A stretch of DNA of 8,764 bases from Saprospiraceae bacterium (GTDB lineage: Bacteria > Bacteroidota > Bacteroidia > Chitinophagales > Saprospiraceae), in assembly GCA_025455635.1 (NCBI GenBank), contig JALOMF010000149.1, positions 1 through 8,764 on the forward strand, given 5' to 3'. Position 1 is the stretch's first letter. Each line of letters starts with the position of its first letter. Shown in pieces: positions 5,889 through 8,764 of the stretch. The position numbers and the translations under genes are program-made. The notes under the pieces are model-generated. The model searched no databases. It was given only the letters and a program-made list of their open reading frames with translations, and was not told the DNA's origin.

Positions 5889-6563
5889 TCAATCCATCGC
5901 CCGGTTCAAGAACGCATCGAACGGGTGCAGTGCCTTGAACACCGTGGCGCAATGCTGCAAGAACCCATCAGTCAGCAGTTGCTCGTCCGTCAGCTTGTGC
6001 GTGGCGAGGAAGCTCTTGTGCTTGAGCAATTCGATGGCAGGGTGGTCGGGGGCATAATCTTTGGGCGTGGTCTTTAGTTTTTCTCCTTCTATTTCGCCGA
6101 AAAACTGCTTAAAATCCTTGCTGTTGAGGATGGCGTTGAAATCGGCGGTATTGTAGGCAATCTCTTGCCGAATTGCTTTAAGCCATTGACTTTCAGGAAA
6201 ATAGGCCCCGCCAGCCAAGAAGCTTTCGCCGCCGGGTTCGAGGTGGAGGTAGTAGCCCGCCTTGGTGTGGATTTCCGATTTTTTGGCGGCAGCGGTCACA
6301 TGCGCCCCGAAGTGCGTCTTGTACGGCGATTTGTCCTTGGAAAACCGCACGTCCCGGTAAATGCGGAACACGCAGTCCTTGGCCGTGTAATGGGCAATGC
6401 TGGGGTCGAATTTTTGGATTTCGAGAATCAGTGCGTCCACGAACTGGTGGAACTCCTTGTTGGCCACCTCGTAGCGGGGCTTGTTGGCGGTGAACCAGTC
6501 CCGGTCGTTGTGGGCCTTGAGGTCGGAGAGGAACTGCAGGGTGGGGTGGGAGATGTTTGCCAT
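5889..6563 (-). CDS. DUF2461 (TIGR02453) family protein
   Basis: This 224-residue soluble protein has the typical length and motifs of the DUF2461 family: HNDRDWFTANKPRYE near the start (18-32), FRIYRDVRFSKDKSPYKTHFG (66-86), and GYYLHLEPGGESFLAGGAYFPE (103-124). The family is widespread in bacteria and fungi, and I know of no established biochemical activity. There is no signal peptide or membrane segment, so it is expected in the cytoplasm. The ATG at 6563 opens directly into the conserved N-terminus (HPTLQFLSDL). It is divergent from the DinB-like gene and preceded by two overlapping -7 matches. Its 3' end lies about 100 bases before the AlbA_2 gene leader with no obvious hairpin terminator between. 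The sequence looks intact. Confidence 0.93.
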   Translation of the reverse strand: MANISHPTLQFLSDLKAHNDRDWFTANKPRYEVANKEFHQFVDALILEIQKFDPSIAHYTAKDCVFRIYRDVRFSKDKSPYKTHFGAHVTAAAKKSEIHTKAGYYLHLEPGGESFLAGGAYFPESQWLKAIRQEIAYNTADFNAILNSKDFKQFFGEIEGEKLKTTPKDYAPDHPAIELLKHKSFLATHKLTDEQLLTDGFLQHCATVFKALHPFDAFLNRAMD

Positions 6564-6597
6564 GTGTTGTCGGATGATTTTGGTTTGAAAATAAGAC

Positions 6598-6614
6598 CAA
6601 AAGTACCAAAACTA
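6598..6614 (-). promoter_or_regulatory. Double -7 element upstream of the DUF2461 gene
   Basis: The minus strand contains TAGTTTTG (6614-6607) and, 9 bp later, TACTTTTG (6605-6598). Both match TAnnTTTG exactly. Either could set a start 25-45 bases before the DUF2461 ATG; two alternative starts are possible. No convincing -33 box accompanies them. Confidence 0.5.
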
Positions 6615-6677
6615 TTGATTTCCCCTCTTGCCATGTTCATGGTTGTTGGCCAAGTTAACGTACATCCTTGGAATAGC

Positions 6678-6685
6678 TATTTTTG
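6678..6685 (+). promoter_or_regulatory. Putative -7 element of the DinB-like gene
   Basis: TATTTTTG matches TAnnTTTG and would start transcription near 6692, about 22 bases before the ATG at 6714. It supports that ATG over the longer in-frame extension, which runs antisense through the DUF2461 gene. A -33 box at normal spacing is not evident. Confidence 0.45.
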
Positions 6686-6713
6686 TCCCTCACCGACTGC
6701 AAAATCATCCATC

Positions 6714-7301
6714 ATGCAATCATTCACCCTGTTCCTTCTGCTTTTACCGATGACCATTTTTGCCCAAACCAATGCGGGGCTGCCCTACCGGGAAATACCC
6801 GCCTACCCAGACGGCTTCACTGCCGAAAACGTGGCCGCCCGCAGCATTGACGGCCTGGGCTTCCGCTTTTATTGGGCCACGGAGGGCCTCCGTGCCGAAG
6901 ACCTCGCCTTCCGACCGACGCCGGAGTCCCGCAGTTCCGAGGAGACGATTGACCATATCATGGGGCTTTCCAACATGATTTTGAATGCCGTGAAAAACCA
7001 GCCAAATATCCGCACAGGCGAGGAGACTTCGCCCTTGAGCTTCGAGGTGAAACGGCAGAAAACGCTGGAAAACCTGCAAGAAGCGAGCACGCTCTTGAAA
7101 CAGCCGGGCACCAAGCTAGAGGACCTGCACATCATCCGACAAAATGGGGAAAACAGGACGGAGTTCCCATTCTGGAACATCATGAATGGCCCATTGGCCG
7201 ATGCACTTTGGCACGTTGGGCAGGTCGTGACCTTCCGGCGTTCTTCTGGCAACCCGTTTAGTCCGAAGGTGAACGTGTTTTCGGGGACGGTGAAGGATTG
7301 A
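6714..7301 (+). CDS. Secreted DinB-like (DinB_2) four-helix protein
   Basis: The 195-residue product starts with a clear signal peptide (hydrophobic core about 4-16, likely cleavage after IFA at 17), so it is exported to the periplasm. The mature part fits the DinB_2 fold, a four-helix bundle that usually binds a divalent metal through three histidines. Seen here are His81 in ETIDHIMGLSNM and His167 in DALWHVGQVVTFRRSSGNP, the latter being the characteristic H-x-GQ-x-x-x-x-R-x-x-x-G end motif. The histidine usually four residues before the last one is Asp163 here, so metal binding may differ or be lost. Some relatives are thiol S-transferases; the substrate here is unknown. The ATG at 6714 is chosen because it starts the signal peptide. 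It is transcribed divergently from the DUF2461 gene and ends in a hairpin. Confidence 0.85.
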   Translation: MQSFTLFLLLLPMTIFAQTNAGLPYREIPAYPDGFTAENVAARSIDGLGFRFYWATEGLRAEDLAFRPTPESRSSEETIDHIMGLSNMILNAVKNQPNIRTGEETSPLSFEVKRQKTLENLQEASTLLKQPGTKLEDLHIIRQNGENRTEFPFWNIMNGPLADALWHVGQVVTFRRSSGNPFSPKVNVFSGTVKD

Positions 7302-7306
7302 CAATA

Positions 7307-7356
7307 CAATGCCGCACTTGAAACGATTTCAAATACGGCATTGCACCTTTGTTTTT
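7307..7356 (+). terminator. Terminator hairpin after the DinB-like gene
   Basis: CAATGCCG at 7307-7314 pairs with CGGCATTG at 7336-7343. Inside, TTGAAA (7318-7323) pairs with TTTCAA (7327-7332) around CGA, giving a long two-part hairpin. A T-rich stretch (TTTGTTTTTC) follows from 7348. It starts five bases after the stop codon and lies between converging genes, so it could act on both strands, though the minus-strand side lacks a good T tract. Confidence 0.75.
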
Positions 7357-7390
7357 CTTCACCTAAGGAAATAGCTAGGTTATTGTTTGT

Positions 7391-8104
7391 TCATCGGTCG
7401 CCCAATTCCTTTTTAATAGCCGCTATCGCCTTTTCCACTTTTTCCACAACATCCTGGTACACCCGTATCGAGAACTGGCGGTCGTATTTAATTTTGTTCA
7501 GTCGGGCATTCATCATGTTTTTTTCTTCCTTCGGCAATGCGCTGAGGGGCATGATGCGCCGGTCTGCCACCTCGCCCGGCGTGAAGTCGTAGCACTTGGC
7601 GACGATGCGCAGGAAAGGTTCATTGTAGTGCTCGAAAAACTCGTGTGGCGAGTATTTTTCCTCCACTTTTTCAATAGTCTCAAAATCGAAATCGTACAAG
7701 TCGGCGATTTGTAGCCGCAGCGAGTCGTTGGCGATGGACGCCAGGCCACGTGATTTCAGGGTCTCGTAGGCGGCGGTGTGCTGTATGGAGATGAAGTCAC
7801 GCAGGGCCTCCACGTAGTGCATCGGCAGCGTGTCGAGGCTGAGGGAGCCGTCAGAGAGCAGGCGCTGAATGGATTTGGCAGCGGCCAGCCCTTTTTCATG
7901 TCCGGCTAGGTTCTGTTCCAGGTCGCTCAGGTTCAATTCCAGCTCATGCTGCACTTCCATGAGCAGGTGCCGTTCTTGTGCCTTGAAATTGCGCGCCGAG
8001 GCCCATTCTGAGAGCCAAAATGCGAGCAGCACGCCCAGAAAAGTGGGCAGCATGTTCAGTAGAAAAGTGCCGGCAAAATGGCGGCGTGGCGGTTGGTTGT
8101 CCAT
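7391..8104 (-). CDS. DUF6090-like single-pass membrane protein
   Basis: From the ATG at 8104 the product has 237 residues: a short basic N-terminus, one membrane helix (about 14-33, FLLNMLPTFLGVLLAFWLSE), then a long charged, mostly helical domain. The helix followed by a basic stretch and a helical EVQHELELNLSDLEQN segment, plus AAYETLKSRGLASIANDSLR (111-130), resembles the Bacteroidota DUF6090 family, which has no established function. The frame stays open to an ATG at 8206, but that codon lies inside the terminator hairpin of the upstream gene, and the extra hydrophobic residues are the translated T tract. A -7 match at 8154-8147 also lies within that extension. An ATG at 8137 is possible but almost at the predicted transcript start. 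No Shine-Dalgarno is visible. Confidence 0.75.
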   Translation of the reverse strand: MDNQPPRRHFAGTFLLNMLPTFLGVLLAFWLSEWASARNFKAQERHLLMEVQHELELNLSDLEQNLAGHEKGLAAAKSIQRLLSDGSLSLDTLPMHYVEALRDFISIQHTAAYETLKSRGLASIANDSLRLQIADLYDFDFETIEKVEEKYSPHEFFEHYNEPFLRIVAKCYDFTPGEVADRRIMPLSALPKEEKNMMNARLNKIKYDRQFSIRVYQDVVEKVEKAIAAIKKELGDR

Positions 8105-8146
8105 TGCTTGGTATCGTATTTTCAGCGATTTAATCATTCGCAGCAC

Positions 8147-8154
8147 CAAAGGTA
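8147..8154 (-). promoter_or_regulatory. Putative -7 element of the DUF6090-like gene
   Basis: The minus strand reads TACCTTTG, matching TAnnTTTG. A start near 8140 gives a leader of about 36 bases to the ATG at 8104. It lies just downstream of the upstream gene's terminator, consistent with separate transcription. Confidence 0.45.
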
Positions 8155-8176
8155 AAAGCAATGCCCTAAAAACCAG

Positions 8177-8214
8177 AAAAGAAAAGGCCGTAATGCCCAG
8201 TAGCATTACGGCCT
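8177..8214 (-). terminator. Intrinsic terminator of the M56/BlaR1-like gene
   Basis: Perfect 12-bp arms, AGGCCGTAATGC at 8185-8196 and GCATTACGGCCT at 8203-8214, enclose a 6-base loop. On the minus strand the stem is followed by TTTTCTTTTC (a U-rich tract). It lies 23 bases after the stop codon of the gene ending at 8238. The false ATG at 8206 lies in its stem. Confidence 0.9.
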
Positions 8215-8237
8215 CGAAGCGGAAATTATGACATGTA

Positions 8238-8764
8238 CTAAAAGTCTGAATTCATGTTGCCGTCCGTCTCAATTTTGCCGTTTTTCTCCTTAATTGTGCC
8301 TTTGAAAAATAGGCTGAAATCGGTTTTGAGCGGCTTGCCCCAGTATTTTTCGAAGCCGGATTTGTACTTGTTGAACAAGGCGCTGGAGGCATTTTCGCCG
8401 TCCACGTTCAGGCCCTTTTCATCGAAAATGATGCGGGCCTTGCCGTTCAGCGAAGCGATAAGGCCGTCTTTTTTCAGTTCCTGAAAAAACCAAGTCATCA
8501 TTTGTTGGTGCGTTTCGCCCATTTTTTCGCCGTACTGGCCCATGATTTCACCCAGCTTGCCCATCTGCTCGCCGAGTTCGTTCATTTTTTCGCCGAGCGC
8601 CTCCATCCTTTTCTGGGCGCTGCTGGACTGGCCTTCGCTGTCTTCGAGTTCCTTGCTTTGTTTTTCCATTTCGAGTCCGTAGCCCTCCATGACCTCGCCG
8701 AGCTTTTCCATCTCTTGGCCAAGACTTTCCATTTTTTCGTCAAGGGCGGCCAAGGTCATGTTGT
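8238..8764 (-). CDS. C-terminal part of an M56/BlaR1-like protein (partial)
   Basis: The frame runs to the window edge and no start is certain, so the visible 173 residues after the Met at 8759 are the tail of a longer gene. The first 80 or so residues are Met-Gly heptads of the form M-x-x-(L/Y)-G-x-x. After them comes a small domain: FFQELKKDGLIAS, then a strand pair ending NVDG (118-121), FNKYKSGFEKYWGKPL, and a Gly/Asn-rich end. In Bacteroidota this combination (heptads, then KDGLI, then VDG, then KY and G-K-x-L) is, from memory, typical of the periplasmic C-terminus of M56/BlaR1-type metallopeptidases, which usually act with a BlaI/MecI repressor. The peptidase domain and any partner would lie beyond the edge, so this call rests on the tail alone. 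Confidence 0.65.
   Translation of the reverse strand, partial: NMTLAALDEKMESLGQEMEKLGEVMEGYGLEMEKQSKELEDSEGQSSSAQKRMEALGEKMNELGEQMGKLGEIMGQYGEKMGETHQQMMTWFFQELKKDGLIASLNGKARIIFDEKGLNVDGENASSALFNKYKSGFEKYWGKPLKTDFSLFFKGTIKEKNGKIETDGNMNSDF
8520..8732 (-). repeat. Coding tandem heptads with methionine every seven residues
   Basis: Within the partial M56-like protein, Met occurs at residues 10, 17, 24 and 31, then at 52, 59, 66, 73 and 80, each followed after two residues by Leu-Gly or Tyr-Gly in most units. The DNA shows a degenerate 21-bp period. A Ser/Gln-rich break separates the two blocks. The pattern suggests an amphipathic helix or coiled coil with one methionine face. Confidence 0.8.

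Noticed and set aside
5767..5952. Small minus-strand frame between the AlbA_2 and DUF2461 genes
   Set aside because: It overlaps the DUF2461 3' end in another frame, crosses the palindromes, and shows no protein-like pattern.
6165..6713. N-terminal extension of the DinB-like gene
   Set aside because: It runs antisense through the DUF2461 gene and would place about 180 residues before a clear signal peptide.

Overview
The window looks like chromosomal DNA of a Bacteroidota bacterium, most plausibly the Saprospiria side of the phylum (lineage inferred from gene content, not proven). Four things point there. Good matches to the Bacteroidota -7 promoter element TAnnTTTG lie upstream of five genes, while Shine-Dalgarno sites are absent or weak. 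One lipoprotein has C-K-D-D-E at its lipidation site, resembling the Bacteroidota surface-export signal. There is a DUF6090-like membrane protein. The right edge carries the tail of an M56/BlaR1-type peptidase with methionine-glycine heptads. Most genes are moderately GC-rich; one (3815-5785) is clearly more AT-rich. No tRNA, rRNA, CRISPR array or recognisable transposase was seen.

Layout. Positions 74-2382 (minus) hold a two-component operon: an OmpR-family response regulator, then its membrane histidine kinase. A 137-bp gap between them is filled with GATTNNG heptamers and a long hairpin. The regulator is preceded by a -7 element and four tandem half-sites phased 11, 11 and 10 bp that closely resemble PhoB boxes, suggesting autoregulation. 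A 391-bp divergent intergenic region follows, with a terminator-like hairpin in the leader of the next gene. Positions 2774-3688 (plus) encode a probably surface-exposed lipoprotein with an internal duplication, ending in a strong terminator. Positions 3815-5785 (minus) hold an AT-rich, accessory-looking gene with an AlbA_2 (Schlafen AAA_4-like) domain, a RecG-C/HATPase_c_4-like domain and a TPR-like tail. Its conserved N-terminus is cut off by one in-frame TAA at 5732-5734, and two adjacent 16-bp palindromes sit at its promoter.

Positions 5889-6563 (minus) encode a DUF2461 protein. Positions 6714-7301 (plus) encode a secreted DinB-like protein transcribed divergently from it. Positions 7391-8104 (minus) encode a DUF6090-like single-pass membrane protein. 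Positions 8238-8764 (minus, running off the window) are the C-terminal part of an M56/BlaR1-like protein, ended by a perfect 12-bp terminator hairpin that also covers a false upstream start of the DUF6090-like gene.

Only the regulator and kinase clearly work as a pair. The other genes are short, independently promoted units. The best candidates for unusual biology are the PhoB-like operator array, the interrupted AlbA_2 gene with its double palindrome, and the heptamer/hairpin element inside the two-component operon. I see no convincing new multi-gene system.
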